64,000 bases of DNA from Leuctra nigra (GCA_934045905.1 OW203762.1:42075702-42139701), one strand, 5' to 3'; numbered from the stretch's first letter, positions 44,339 through 57,770 are shown. Numbers and translations are program-made. The notes: a model not told the origin generated them from the letters alone.

Positions 44339-47300
44339 AGCATACAGTTAATTACCTAATCTCATTTAGCGTTATGAAACGTCCTGCATGGATAACTTTC
44401 TGATCACGAACGAAGTCAGCCGATGCATATGTCACTAAATTTATACAGAACTAAACTGTGTTAAAATTTTGACCCAAATACGAAAATGTTCCGCTATGTG
44501 AATTATTACCAGTACAGAATGTCTAATTTCTCCGGAGTCAAAGTCATAATAATTAGAATGCAAATAAACGCGCGGTCAAAATCCAATTAATTTCTCTTCA
44601 GTTTCACGATATATTTAAATGGAACTGATCTAACTGTGAAGTAAATGCTGGATTATTTTACCACTTGATCTTTACCATCATATGTAACCACCTTTTGACC
44701 AGAACTGGGTCAATTTCACAGCATGTCCGTGAAATGCAATAAAGTGAACTGTAAAAAGAAAGATGTATACTGGAGTACATTGCATACTTTTTCTTGCTCA
44801 TACAGAATTAATATATTTTAATCCTGGAACCAAAAACACAGAAAATACAGTCTTCTTGCAAAATCATATATCGATTTTACAAATAATGGTCATGGTATAT
44901 TTAGGCAGCAAAATATGTAAATACAAATAATGTTTATAACACGCTGGCGTATTATAAACCCCAGCACTGCAGTACTGCTCCAGTGTGGCCAGTTTCATAG
45001 CTTATTTCATATAGTTAAGTTTAAGAAGTTTGAGAATTTAAAGAAAATCAGTATAATGCATGATATTGGAACATGATTGAATCCAGGACACCGGCATGGC
45101 CGTAGATAACAAAATATTTCTATAGGGTAATGAAAATTGTTAAAAGTATTATTTTTGATTTGGAATTAGCTATATAAATTGGCATCAACTTTTAATGCTA
45201 TTGAGAGTTTAACTACAAATTGGATGCTGTATAATAACTCCGTTCCAAATGCCATAAATTCCTTATTTATAACCATATTCCCATGTCCTGTGACGTTTAG
45301 AGGGACACAAACCACCGACTCTCAGGGCTAGGGTTGGAATCAATATTTCTGTCAAATGCAACAGCCACACGTAATGAATGATTGCTACATAATATGTACT
45401 CACCAACCCCTGATAGAGCAGCCACTTGGATTATAAATCAAACAGTACAAAACACGTTCTCTGACAATTTAATTCGTATCAGCTTTAGAAAACGACAAGT
45501 AAAAAGCAAAAGAGTTCTAATTTAAGAAAGGTAGACATTTTAGTTTTACATTTTTCGCTTGACGTTCTAGAAAATGTACACTGAAATGAAGCAGAATGTA
45601 TGTAAAAATGTATATTTTGAAATTATTCTCCAATTTTTGTCACAGAGTGACCAAAGGGTGAAGCACATCAAAATTGACTTTTTGGACGACATTTGTAGAC
45701 ACTGCTCACATAAACAGAAATATTCATGTGTCTGCGAGATTTTTAATGCAGTGCTTTGACGCTCATTGATGGCGCCTCTGCTATTTCCCACTTGTCACCA
45801 TTCACTCGAGTGCGACAAACCACAGAGAAAAAAGATAAAAGTATACTGGTATTTACATATATTTTCATCCTGCAATCATTTAAAACATATTTTAAAAAGT
45901 CGTGAAATTTCTATCCAGTCGAATGGCAAACATCAGACGAGACCTGGGCCTGATGAAAATGTAGCCATCTTCATTGGGGACCCGGGCCTCGGGCCTAGGC
46001 CCTTACTCTTTCCATTGCTTTTCGACCCAATTGTTATCAATAATAAGCACAAAGTACGTTTTTAAAGAGATTTTTATCAACTTAATTGGCTGCATGGCCA
46101 TTGAAAGATATTGGGTATAATTATTCATAACAAAATAAAATGAAAGCTCAATCACAGAGTCCTTCTCTAAATTGACGTAAAATAGCTCTCCTTTAATCCG
46201 TCTCTCTTTGGGCTCGAATCCATTTTCCCAGATAGCCCTGTATCTCACCCTTTAAAATAATATGTACAAAACATAACTTTCCTATATACATTATTTATGC
46301 CGGGGTTTTTCGAGGGGAACTTATATCTGAAGTATGACAGAAGTTTTAAGCAGATATGTTTTACATTTCCATTATTTTATCTCTACTTGAGTGCAATGTT
46401 TGTAGTCTAAAAAACTGACGCTGACAGAATGAAGGTGTTGTCACTTACTGAATTTATTAAAATCTCATACCGATGCGAAAGAGTTTGTGTAGCCATTACG
46501 TGTTATTCGATACCTGTATCTTAAAACCTTCATTGACAAGGTATTGTAATATTCATGTAGGTAGTTTTCACCGACAATTTATGTCATTTAACGAGGCATT
46601 TTAACTGCAGAACACCCATTGTATGTTTGACAACGTATGGAAGTTGCCATTATTACGCCTTCACAACGCCCACACGTAGCTAATTACTCTTGGCATGCTA
46701 CAACTTGGCAACTATGCGACAAATGTGTAGAAGCCCATAGATATTCCAGTCTTGCTTATTTGAAACTTGAACTTGTAGTTTGAGTTGAGGATATTCTTTT
46801 AGTTGTAATACATTGATTTGATTCTATTTACAATTGCCAAAATATAGAATTAAAAATGATAACTAAATTATGTATGCATATGTCACGTTTTAAACTAATT
46901 ACCTAGTTACCTACCTAAAATAAATTATAATTTTCAAAAATTATAAAATTATCAATATAGATTGAATTATGTGTATGCAACCACATTCAAATTGGGAAAA
47001 CCATGTCGCCCACAACCACAATTCATGATAAAAGTGCAGTGTTTGGCAAAGCAACCCTATATTCTACTCTGCTACGGTATATTACCCTCTTAATTAGTAT
47101 AAATAGTCAAGTCTGCTAGCTTTTATTTATATCGTACGTAGCTCGCATATTTCAGCTTAAATAATAGGTTTAAGAGGTAGTTGTAATTATTATCGTTGAA
47201 GATTTAGAGTCGCCGCAGATGTAGTAAAACCACATTACCAACCCATAAGGTATTTTACTTAAAGAAATGTTAGTGGATTTATAACGAAACGTATTTCAAC

Positions 47301-47751
47301 CATAAGTGGATAGAGAGGCAGATGGAAATGCATTCATGCCAGGAATTTTGTAAAACGGTTTGATGGCAAAAATATTCATTATAAATTCAGAAGTAGCTCA
47401 CAATTTCGAGATAAGGAGATCAAAGAAAACTGATTGATAATAAATAAAATCAACAATAGGATTCTTCTTGTTATCCATGATTAATTCAAAAGACAAGAAT
47501 GTAAGAAAGTAGGGAAATATACAACTCACAAAATAAGCTCAAAGATGTATAAAAATAAACAGAAATTCAAATCACATACACAATGTGCACAAGCCATGAC
47601 TCTGCACTGATTGTTCTAGAAGAAAAATTATTATTTGTTCTTTATTCCATTATGCATTAAAAGAAATTGTAAAAGGCAATCAAGCTATTATTTATCTTGT
47701 TATAAATAAATCCATTTAGATAAAGCTGTTCCGTCAAAATGGCCGACTAGA
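44339..47751. other. AT-rich stretch without recognisable genes
   Basis: No supported gene. A GC-rich palindromic patch at 45985-46015 (GGGCCTCGGGCCTAGGCCC) stands out from the AT-rich surroundings. Overlapping short frames at 45567-46248 have no domain. Confidence 0.4.
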
Positions 47752-47762
47752 TATACGTGTTT

Positions 47763-47951
47763 TTCGTCAGTGGTTTCCACGGTGTGGACTCCTTGCTCTG
47801 TATGATGTTTTGCGGGGTCCTTGTTAGAAACGTTCAGAAACGTCGCCACCATACAAGGGCCCACTGGGCCTCCAAAACATCATAAAGAGCAAAAGACATC
47901 ACCGTGTAAACCACATACGAAGTACATCACGGCTCCCAGAACTTCAAAAAC
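47763..47951. mobile_element. 189-bp imperfect-palindrome element with exact 11-bp flanking repeat
   Basis: TATACGTGTTT occurs directly on both sides (47752-47762 and 47952-47962), a probable target duplication. Inside, the left arm (GTGGTTTCCACGGTG ... TGATGTTTTG) pairs with the right arm (CAAAACATCA ... CACCGTGTAAACCAC) at about four in five positions, around a GGGCCCACTGGGCC centre. The right side has some 30 extra bases beyond the paired region. Eleven bases is long for DNA-transposon duplications, so the class is open. Confidence 0.65.
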
Positions 47952-47962
47952 TATACGTGTTT

Positions 47963-50267
47963 GTTGATAAGTATCCTTTTTAGACGTGCCGGTTTTTCAA
48001 TGCTCTGTTAAATCGGTTGCTAAGTTTAACTATAGTGAATTCAGTCAGCAAATCAGTTGCTTAGTTAAACAGTTACTTAGTGGTCATTCTAGTCATTGGT
48101 AGTCATTGGTTATTGCCATGGCTATATGGTCTTCATCAAGAGCATTGAAAACCTAACCCTTAAGCTCTACTACAGATTAGACTACTTTCAGAAAGTACTT
48201 GATTGACTCGCTCTTTCCTCAAATCAGAAGGTTTTAATCTGAATCGTCTTCTGGTTGAATTTTATGTGTCGTAAAGCAATTCCGGCAGAGTCGTCGTTTA
48301 AGAAAATTAAATGACTCCCTGTTATTGGGACATAAATGAGATTAGGTATCTGAAAAATATAACAACACGCTAATTGAATTTCTTCCCACTCCGTTTGGGT
48401 CGTAATTCGAGGATTCATAAAACAGCAGCTATAAATAGAATTTCTTTGATTTAAGATGGAGGGAATTCGACTTCAAAATGAACATTCAACCGGAAGGTCC
48501 ACACAAAACACAGCAGATGACTTGCAAATGTGTTGATATTATGTTTAAACAAATTATTTATATCAAAGCATTAATTTTAAGATGAAGATATATTTTGCGT
48601 CAGTTTCTTTAAAAGCAACCTGGATGTAGGTATGTATGCAAAATGTTTTCCTTGAGAAAAACTATGTATGTATTATGTTTGCAACCTTTGGTTTGAGATC
48701 GTTAACATTATCGCGGTCGTTCTCTTGTAAATTAATTAATTATTAATTAATACGTCGTTTGTGACGTAATTTTTCAATCATAATTGTGTTTTCTACATTT
48801 TCCGAATAAGGATTTAGGAATAACATGAATGTTACATTTGTGCGTATCTTTTCTCATACAAGTGGCGTACATTCGTCACTCTCTAAACCTAAGACAGTAA
48901 GAGAAAAACATAATAAGATACCAAACATTTACAAATGTATCCATGAAATTGCTTATACTCCAGAGTCCAAATACTTACAAAGAAAAATACCGCTTTCAAA
49001 ACTAAATAAGCGTGATAAAGTGGATCGAGCTGGCGCTTAATACATATTTGATAAAGCAATTTTCTTGAATACAACACAAAGTTAGATTTATTGTGATCAT
49101 TTCGGACTGAACACGTGTAAAACCTTTGATCTGAACCTCAAAGATGAAAGCGACTCTCTACTGCAGTGGGAGCAGAATTCAGCTGCTAACAAGTCGAGTG
49201 GAAAAGCTCGAAGTAGACCCGAACTTGATTGATTATTCAGGTAGTCTAATCGAATCATATCACATCAGTTGAGTTACGGGCAGTATTGGATATGAATATA
49301 TTTTCAAAAGAAATCTCGAAATGAAATGGTTATATGACGTACGAGAATTTAAAAACGTGCATGAGAATGTTTTTTAAAGTAAATTAACAATTACCTGAGT
49401 TCCACATGGAGGATTTTCACGACCTAATCACATTTCAGAGGACAAAAAGTTTAGCTTCACGGCTAAATACTGCGATTCAAATAAGATCATGCATTACTTT
49501 TTCAACTTCAACCCTTTTAATCAGATAATCTAGCTGAAAGGTAATTGCAAAACAACAGCATACAACGCAATAGTTTATGTAATTTTGAGAACAAATAATA
49601 TTATACTAAAAGACTACATATTTATGAAAAGCCAAGAAAATAAAAAAAATAATTGAAGAATACGTTGAAACTAACGGTGGGGGTTCCGGGTTCATCAGCC
49701 CACACAACCAAAACACAAATTCAATTTTAATTTCACCATTCACTTGAAATGTAAGTGAATTTAAGATAATTAAACGAGGAGGCAAGTCTGGTCGACGTCA
49801 TTCATAAAAATAAAATTAAAAACCCCAAAAAAGAGTCCAAGAAGTTCAGTTCAGTTCGTTCTCATTCCGCTCTCGGTCTCAATGAAGAAATGCGAATGAC
49901 AGGTGTCATCCGACCACCAGTCAGTGACAACTACACTCCGTGACAACCAACCTCCCTCAGAGAACTACACTTCACCGAGCATTCCACGTTGTGGGAATGA
50001 CGACTCGCAGCCGAGTTACAACATCGACAGTCGTTCATTTAGTCACTTATTATTCCGATGAGTATCAAGACGAGTGCAATCTTTTCCAAATAACTACTCA
50101 CTATAATAATCACAATAATCTTTTAAAACAATGTTATTTTCAGTCATTGTTGACCAATTGTGAAATTTGCAGAAATTACTTGTGTAATATACCTAAATGT
50201 GTGTTTGTGTGTTTATGCTTAAGTGTATGTTACTTATAATTTTTTATTACATTTGCCGTGTGGGGTT
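47963..50267. other. AT-rich stretch; possible transcript start near 49850
   Basis: No supported gene. 49840-50060 is GC-richer, with TTCAGTTCAGTTCGTTC (initiator-like TCAGT) downstream of an ATAAAAATAAAA tract. This is a weak candidate for a promoter and first exon. AATTAATTAATTATTAATTAAT lies near 48733. Confidence 0.35.
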
Positions 50268-50270
50268 TTA

Positions 50271-50453
50271 AAGCCGATGCACAATTGACCCAGACGGACG
50301 ACGCGGACGGACGACGGAGACGGATACGATGTTCAGGTATCAAATATTAACTCTGACTGTTCACAATCGGACGCGGACGGACGACGACTTAACATCGTAT
50401 CCGTCTCCGTCGTCCGTCCGCGTCTTCCGTCTGCGTCAATTGTGCATCGGCCT
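50271..50453. mobile_element. About 180-bp MITE with CGGACGGACGACG-rich arms and TTA flanks
   Basis: Arms 50273-50333 and 50391-50451 are inverses with about two mismatches. They start GCCGATGCACAATTGAC and run into CGGACGACGGAGACGG. TTA flanks both ends (50268-50270 and 50454-50456), which suits a PIF/Harbinger-type 3-bp duplication. The 57-bp loop carries a further copy of the GGACGCGGACGGACGACG block. GC-rich arms in an AT-rich region mark it clearly. Confidence 0.75.
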
Positions 50454-50815
50454 TTACCCGTGCATAATAAATAGATGATAATAAGAATAATTGATCGTAT
50501 CATTATTTTATTTTGATATACGTACTATTATGATGATGAGTAAACTGAACCAACTAATTTATACAGACGATTTATAGTAAGTTTGTTCTAAGTCTAAAGT
50601 GTCTCGACTATAGTTATTTTAGGTGACTTGAAATGTTAGAACAAGTTAGATCTGACAACTACGAAATGTCACCCATCAATTGCCGGGGAGTGAATTAATC
50701 TATTTTCCTTAAAGTAACTTTTTGTAGTTCTTGCAGAGACAATAGCTTTACGACACAATCAAGGCGTTTTGCTGTCATCCATGGCATTAAGTTGAACCCA
50801 TTCTGCATGCAACCC

Positions 50816-50941
50816 TAATCCACTCTCGCCACTCTAATCCCTTCTTGTCACGCAGCCCATGTTAATCCAGCAGCGTAAGACAATGCACGCCAGAACCCGT
50901 GGCTGCAATTCAACCGTGGTTATTGTAATCCTCTTAGATTG
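50816..50941 (+). promoter_or_regulatory. Cluster of four TAATCC sites (K50 homeodomain type)
   Basis: TAATCC occurs at 50816-50821, 50835-50840, 50863-50868 and 50936-50941, all in one orientation. TAATCC is the established core for K50 homeodomain factors (Otd/Otx, Pitx, Gsc, and Bicoid in flies). Four in 126 bp is many more than chance predicts, and the surroundings are GC-richer than the neighbours. It could be an enhancer; the target gene is not in view. Confidence 0.4.
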
Positions 50942-52561
50942 AATTCAATTTGACGAAACTTGAAATATAAAATTATATACATGATGGCTTTTACACTTTG
51001 ACAAGCAATTCGATGAGTAGGAATATTCAGCGCTTCGGCCTTCGCCTGAGGTAAGGAAAAGATTTTAGACGAATGAAATCAGAAGAAATTATTGAAAAAC
51101 TTGATCAGATCCAAGGGTCAAGTGGAGACTGTAATTATATATATTTTTAGTGCAATGTTCAATTATAATATTTTGAAGAAAAGTTCATTTTTATGCGCAA
51201 ACTTTATGCGTTGAAACATGTACTACCTACGAAGATACAAGGTCAAAAGTAAATAAAAGAAAAAGAAAATAATTAAAATGCAAGGAAAAATATAAATAAA
51301 TAAAGTTTTTTAAGCTAACTTAGATTCTTTAGATTCTAGAATATACTAAACAGAAAATGTTACATTAAAATCAAAATATTTTCATTTCTTTATCGCAGCA
51401 GACAAATGAGATCCATTAAAACGAGATTTTGATCAATGCATAACAAGAGTTCAAGATTCGTTTCTTTTTGATCCATCTAAACTTGAGAAGAAAACACCTC
51501 GAGTGAAACAAATTCACATCACAAACTAAAAATACTTGAGTTTTCTCATCGCCTCTGCGATTAAAATTATGCCAAAATCCACTCAATAAAACATGACTTT
51601 GTTTCCAACTGACTGGCTTTGTGCAAATTGAGTTTCGTGATCTCGTTATAGAAGCTGTAGGCACTTGCAAAAATATATCATTCTATCCGTTGCCAATCAT
51701 AAATAACAATACATCTGTTTTTCAGTGAACCATTGATGAAAGAAAACTAACTGTATAATTAGTAAGATGAGCATCATTATCCTGAACAGTGCTTCCTACA
51801 TCTAAGGAAATGTATATGTACTTTGAATACCTCAAAACATCATTTACATTTGCATCTTTGAGTTTTCACAGAGAAAAACGTTGAATAGAAGGCGATATGA
51901 TTGAAAGAAAGAATGAAGATGATTTCTATTATGTGTTTCAGTTCACCAGATGTAAATAATGTGTTCGGTAAAGGCTTCTAAAGATGTCAGTTACCTAATT
52001 TAAAAAAGAGCTTTTATACTAGTCTACATATTCAAGCCATACATATTCTACACATTCTGTTTCCACCTCTGAATACACACCGTTCTTTTCATTTGCACCG
52101 TAGCAGTGCCTGCAAAACTCATAAGATAACTTTCTTATGAAAACCTTATAACCAGAGATAAAAAATTGGCGCGCTTCTCATTTTGACTCTTTCGGCTCGG
52201 GTACTTTTTATTTTTCGTTGTTGGTGCAATCTCCGTGTCTCTGATCGAGCAGAAATTATGCACATGTCACTGGTCATCTTTGAAAGGCCACTTGTCCTGC
52301 TTGCTGTCTAGTTTGTGAAGAAAATTCTATGATTGGTTGGAAGAGTGAAAATTGAAACTTTGTCAGACCAAGGTAAATATGAAAATTGTGATACAGATTT
52401 TTCAAAACTCGATCAAAAACTTTGTGAGATATTTTGGCCTTGCCTAGATCATAATCATTACTTACAGTTGTTTAAAGTAGATCAGCATTTCTCACAGAGC
52501 ATAATGAATTTGCTTGATGTACCAAGCATGGTGTTATATGCCAGTTACCAAGGCTCGCTTA
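50942..52561. other. AT-rich stretch without recognisable genes
   Basis: No supported gene. The open frame at 52333-52578 runs into the left end of the next inverted-repeat element and has no known domain. Confidence 0.45.
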
Positions 52562-52881
52562 AAGTTCGTTCACGTTAAGAATATCACTGACGTTTTAGTA
52601 GATCACGTCGTTCATTGGTCGTTCACTTGAACACTGCCCTCTCAATGGCAAAACTTTCTTCTTTGTATTATTGAAATTGTATAAATTATGTCAAATACAC
52701 AATTTTTAATAGTAGTAAATATTATAAAAATTCAATAAAATTGATTTATTTTTATCTACAGTCGTATTATACACACTTTTTGATTATTATATTGATATTT
52801 ACATGTTTAGGTATACTTTCGCTTGACTACGATAGTACACGGCCGCCATTGGGGCTCGATATTCTAAACGTGAACGAACTT
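52562..52881. mobile_element. 320-bp MITE with 24-bp terminal inverted repeats
   Basis: 52562-52585 (AAGTTCGTTCACGTT...) and 52858-52881 are inverses with a single mismatch in 24. The interior is AT-rich and non-coding. No flanking duplication is evident (left flank CGCTTA, right flank CACCAA), so ends may be off by a few bases. Confidence 0.6.
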
Positions 52882-53408
52882 CACCAACGCGTATCACAGA
52901 GCGTTTTCTCGTAATTTTGGGAAGTGCTGAAATTGAATTTAATAGTAAGTTGAGTGACACTATTAATTTCTAGTTGGCTGAATCCCATTCTAATGAACAA
53001 TTTCAAAGTATTATTAAAAATGTTCGCGTCGTTTTTTATGTATAGATGTACTACGTGACCTGAAGGAATAATCTCGTATTTCGGCATGTCTCGTCGACAA
53101 CGTGCTTGGCGACTTGATTCCTCCCCCTCCCCCACCCTCACCCCCATCACTACACAGAGATGAGTCATGGTGCAGCCAAAACTCTGACAAGGCCGGTGAT
53201 CCGACCAAACCACGGTGAAGGAAATGACAAACTGAAAACACTAGATTATAGACAATGTTCTTCTAACATAAAGTTGAGATACAACAAAAATAAGACAATG
53301 AAAACGAAACGTTTTTGTAGGAAATGATGATTCATCAACACTTTTGTAAACAATGGACAAAAAATGTGTGTGTTTTCTTGAATCGATTTACTCAAAAACC
53401 AAGTTTCT
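52882..53408. other. Stretch with unrecognised minus-strand open frames
   Basis: Minus-strand frames at 53014-53241 and 52881-53213 overlap. The first contains a six-Gly run (GGEGGGGGGIKSP) and begins just after a splice-acceptor-like TTTTCAG (exon side from 53231). GC content is raised. This could be an exon of an unknown gene, but the evidence does not let me call it. Confidence 0.3.
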
Positions 53409-53421
53409 GAAGTCAAACAAC

Positions 53422-53475
53422 CTTACCTTACCTTACCCTATGGCGCTACGGCCCTTGTAGAGCCCTGGCCTCCTC
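53422..53475 (-). mobile_element. 54-bp LINE 3' end with perfect 13-bp target duplication
   Basis: GAAGTCAAACAAC occurs immediately on both sides (53409-53421 and 53476-53488). Read on the minus strand the insert is GAGGAGGCCAGGGCTCTAC, then a stop, then GCGCCATAGGGTAAGG ending in (GGTAA)n. A short coding end followed by a pentanucleotide tail is the form of some LINE 3' ends. Nearly all of the element was lost during insertion. Confidence 0.8.
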
Positions 53476-53488
53476 GAAGTCAAACAAC

Positions 53489-56400
53489 GAATCAGCTAAA
53501 CGATTTACCTCCATTGTTCACTTCTTCCCTGTTCCTCAAATGTCACTTTTTATTCCCTTATTTCTAAACAAATAACACTCAAATGTCCAAAACACTGTGC
53601 AAATTCTAACTTTTACCATAAATCAATATAAACCTTGATGTGACAACACAAAACAACTTTATCAATTACATTTCCCATCAGTAATCCGCAGAGAACGTAT
53701 TAAAGAGCGAATCCTTGAAGTTCTCATCAAGGATGACTCCATCAGAGCTTTGAGCAAGGATAAACTTCGTTCCAAATCAAGACTTGTTATTTAAACTTTG
53801 CAACACATTTTGGAACTATTGGCAAGTTGAGCAGACGACGGTGATAAACCTTCACGAAGGTGATGACTGATGATGAATAATGGACCTTCTAGATCTGTCA
53901 GAGAGATGCTGGGAGGGCTCAGTTTATCTGAGTCTTATGAACTACCATCGCCAACCCATTACCACCTTAACTCACTCGCAAGAATGGAAGCTATTTTCGA
54001 AACGAAATTGAATATCATCATAGCTTCAATTTTCTTGCGTACAGTCTGCTTATAATATGGAAGTGGAATCTTATTCTTGAAAATGTTGGCTTATTTCATC
54101 TTGGGACACCTGTGGCACAGCAAGGGATTCATTCGTCAATTTTTTTTTTTTATTAAAATAGAAGGGAACATCTACGTAATTGTATGGATATTAACATAAA
54201 TTTGAATAATGGTTATCTGACAAATAGTTGCAATAGTTTAATATAAATAGTAAGTAGTTCCATACGATTTCTAAATAACCAAATAACTCGATTTACTGAT
54301 ATATTTATATTACACCAATTTCTACCATTTCTCTTTATGCACTTTTGAAGAAGAAACAAAACATAAAACATATTTAAACAATCCCCATTGGACCGATCCT
54401 GCAATATAAAATAAATGTTTGTATACACTATAATCAGAACCAAGAAATCTTCCATTAGTGTTAGGTACGACGAAAACATATTTCAGCAAGCACAAACTAA
54501 AGACTTGAAACGTTTAAATTCTACCAGATTAAGTTTCGAAAGACATCTAGCAAGTTTCAATTAAATTCTTGCGAAGAACTCATTACAGGATATCAGGCGA
54601 ATTGTTGGCAACTTATTGAAGTGTTGAAAACGCATATTCCCACTGAGAGTAGAAGGACGAGATGTACCAATTTCTACAGGCTTCTGTTTGTTCAAGAAAT
54701 TCTCCTCACAAGGGAGATACTATTATTATTCTCAAGTTAACATTCGCGTTGAGTTGAAATACATTTTGTTTCTCATGTAGAATGTTAAGACAACGACATA
54801 GGTATTCTCGGAGATGTGCAATGCTAACTCAAGCATTGTCGAGAGAAGTTCTGCTTAATTCGCACAAGTTAAATTAAAGTAAGGAGTAATAAGAAAACGC
54901 GTATAACTCTATATTGTGTATACTAGAAGGAAATGTGATTGGATTGGTAGATTTTTTGTCGAGGAAGAAAGAGTTTTCTACATTAGATTCATAATTGACG
55001 CAATGATTTTATTTTAGACAGCTTTCAAGCTTGGAACGGGAAACAATACTACAGGTAGGATGAAAATCTTGTAATAGTCATGATTTCAGAGTGAAGAAGT
55101 CCAAAATTGTTGAATTGATGTCCGCGCTTCTCTCTCCCAAATAATTTTCAATCATTCAAAGATTTATGTAGAACATTTTCTTTCATTTTATCTTTACAAA
55201 GAGTTTTCAAAAGTTCTCTAAACATTCGAAAGCTTCTGATCATAAAAAGTTATTTGGTTAAGTGGACTTAAAATACTGTTTTGAACAAACATTCTTTGAT
55301 ACTGTAAAGTAATTTTAATTACAATCTTTTTCGCGATTTTAAATCCGTTTATCAAAGAAGTAGTTTTTCTGACATCTTACAAATATTTCTCAAAACGGAC
55401 CGCGTTCATTTCAAATGAGTATCCCTGCCGTTCCGCAAAGGTTTTTATATTTCCTCGCTCGCCCTATAAGCTTCCGTGATTACATCGAGCTTACTTTGTT
55501 CCTTTAAGACGATAGTCGACTTCCAATCACTGCCTCGTTGCAGCCCTCTCTCAGATTTAAGAGATAACGTTATAGAAAACACAAAACTCAATTCTTTTCT
55601 ATTTACATCCTCGGGGCTAAAACAAGATCGCATCAAAACCTCAGCGGAGGAAAAATAATCTCGATTGACAATCTAGCATCGAACCTGGGCTGTCAAGATA
55701 ATCGCCGGGCTCGACGTCAACCGACAAATCGCAATTTATATCCAACAGATTAGGGAATAAGTGCAAGAAAATGGGGAATATATCGAACAAAAAATTCGTA
55801 GTTTTCTCAGAAGTAAAGGATTTGGAGAGTTTGGAAAAAGTTTAAGTTGGTAGGCCAAAAGTTTCAATACCCTGCACAAACTTGTGAGAACGGTTTTCAC
55901 ATTTTTTTGAAGAATGATTGTTTAGTAATCCTAACACAGTGTCATTTGTGTCATCTTCGGGGATTCTGGAGTAGTTGTAATGACCAAGATTATTAACATA
56001 GTTAGTAACATTAGTTACTCGTGTCTAGTTACTACGTGTCTATTACTACGTAGTTACGTGTCTATTAGTTACATTATTTTATCAAATATGGAACACTTAT
56101 ACACTAATCCTGCGCAAGATGGTACGTTCCTTATTCATGCAAACTCTTTTAATAGGCAACACATCTGTGGTTACCTAATACATCATTTGAGTGATTTTAC
56201 TTTATAATATAAGTTTTCTACCTTCTCTTTTAGAAAATATTGTTTTTTAGGTTTTCAAAATACCATAAATGGGATTGAATGGAGATGAAGCAGGCATTTG
56301 AAATCCTAATTCCAATATAGGAAACTCGGTCATCAATATGATGAAAATGCATAACCTTAAGGGATATATTAATTGAACATCAGAAGAGCTCAACTATTTT

Positions 56401-57715
56401 AGCAGAGCTTTCGACTGGTATTAATTAGAACAAATCTAACGCACGACTGCACCCAGATTCAATGATCCAATTACACATTCCTGAGTTATATTTTCTATTT
56501 TCAAATCCTGAAAACTGGTTCCGTTATGAAAATGAGATAAACTTCTTCAACTCTATTAAGACAAATTTCTATAATGCGCTCAAAATTGTCTTAAAATCTT
56601 ATAATTTACTTATTCCGAAGTTTCTCGCTTCAGGATGCAATTGCAAAATAAGTTGAATAATTCATATTGCTAGAGGTGATTTCAAATTCTAAGCACCTCA
56701 TCTGATAATTACGGCCTAAGGGGTAAAATCTAACATTGCCTACTAGTCTACGTTGAAATTCATTTTGTCTTTTTTACCCTTTTTTTGTCTTTGAATTCTT
56801 TATGGCTTTTGTATAGCAATTAGACCTTAAGCTCTGATCGAGCCGAAATTTGGCATATTACATGATGCCATAAATGTAAATAAGTAAAAATCAATCCCTA
56901 GATCACGCCGATATTATCATTTCACGATTATTGAGAATAATATTGTAATATCAATCCTACTTATTACATCATATCAAGTTCAGCCTAAGTACAGATTATG
57001 TATGTTATTTTAAATCTGATTATATCGTATCATTATATTTCCATATTGCATTCATTTCTGTGCTTATTTTTCTGTTTGTGGTGAATTCTCTTGAAATATT
57101 TTGTGTATAAACCACAGATAAGTTCCAATTTATGCACTTCGTGGAAGGATGCTGTAAATGAAATATATAATTTTTTTAATAAAGTAAATTCAATCAATCA
57201 AAAAACAGAAGTGAACATGAACCGTTTATCCGATCATGCTGAAATTTTGCAAGGTCCACGAAGTTTTTTAATTAATTTTGAAGCCAATAGGTGGTGAAAT
57301 TAAAGAGTATTTGACAATTAATCAACATATTTTTTAAAATGTTCAATCAATCAATAATTAATTATTTTTCTTTTCACCTAATATTCAGTTTTGGAACTTA
57401 GTTCACAGAGATACGTATATTATATCTATGCCCTGATCACAGGTGTTACGTATTGACAAATCTATAGGTATGTGTACAAATCAAACTGTTGAATTCGGTG
57501 TATGACCTGGTGTCAAGAGTTCGTGGGAATAACGAAGGTAATAACGCAGACATTCGAGCCATGTTTAATACACTCATTTCAAAACAATTTAATACATTAT
57601 TTACACAAGATTACGCTGTTTCTCAACACAAATCGCACTACCAATATTTACACAGAGTTATAACTCTTTGAAGTACAAGCTCCCTGAAACTTCATTGAAC
57701 TTCTCCCTCACTCAT

Positions 57716-57722
<7 letters not shown>
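53489..57722. other. AT-rich stretch without recognisable genes
   Basis: No supported gene. 55440-55740 is GC-richer with open frames on both strands (55445-55636 minus, 55476-55658 plus). Both being open at once argues against either being real. A T13 run lies near 54140. Confidence 0.4.

Positions 57723-57770
<48 letters not shown>

Noticed and set aside
55445..55658. Complementary open frames on both strands
   Set aside because: Both strands are open at once over the same stretch with no domain, which points to base composition rather than coding.
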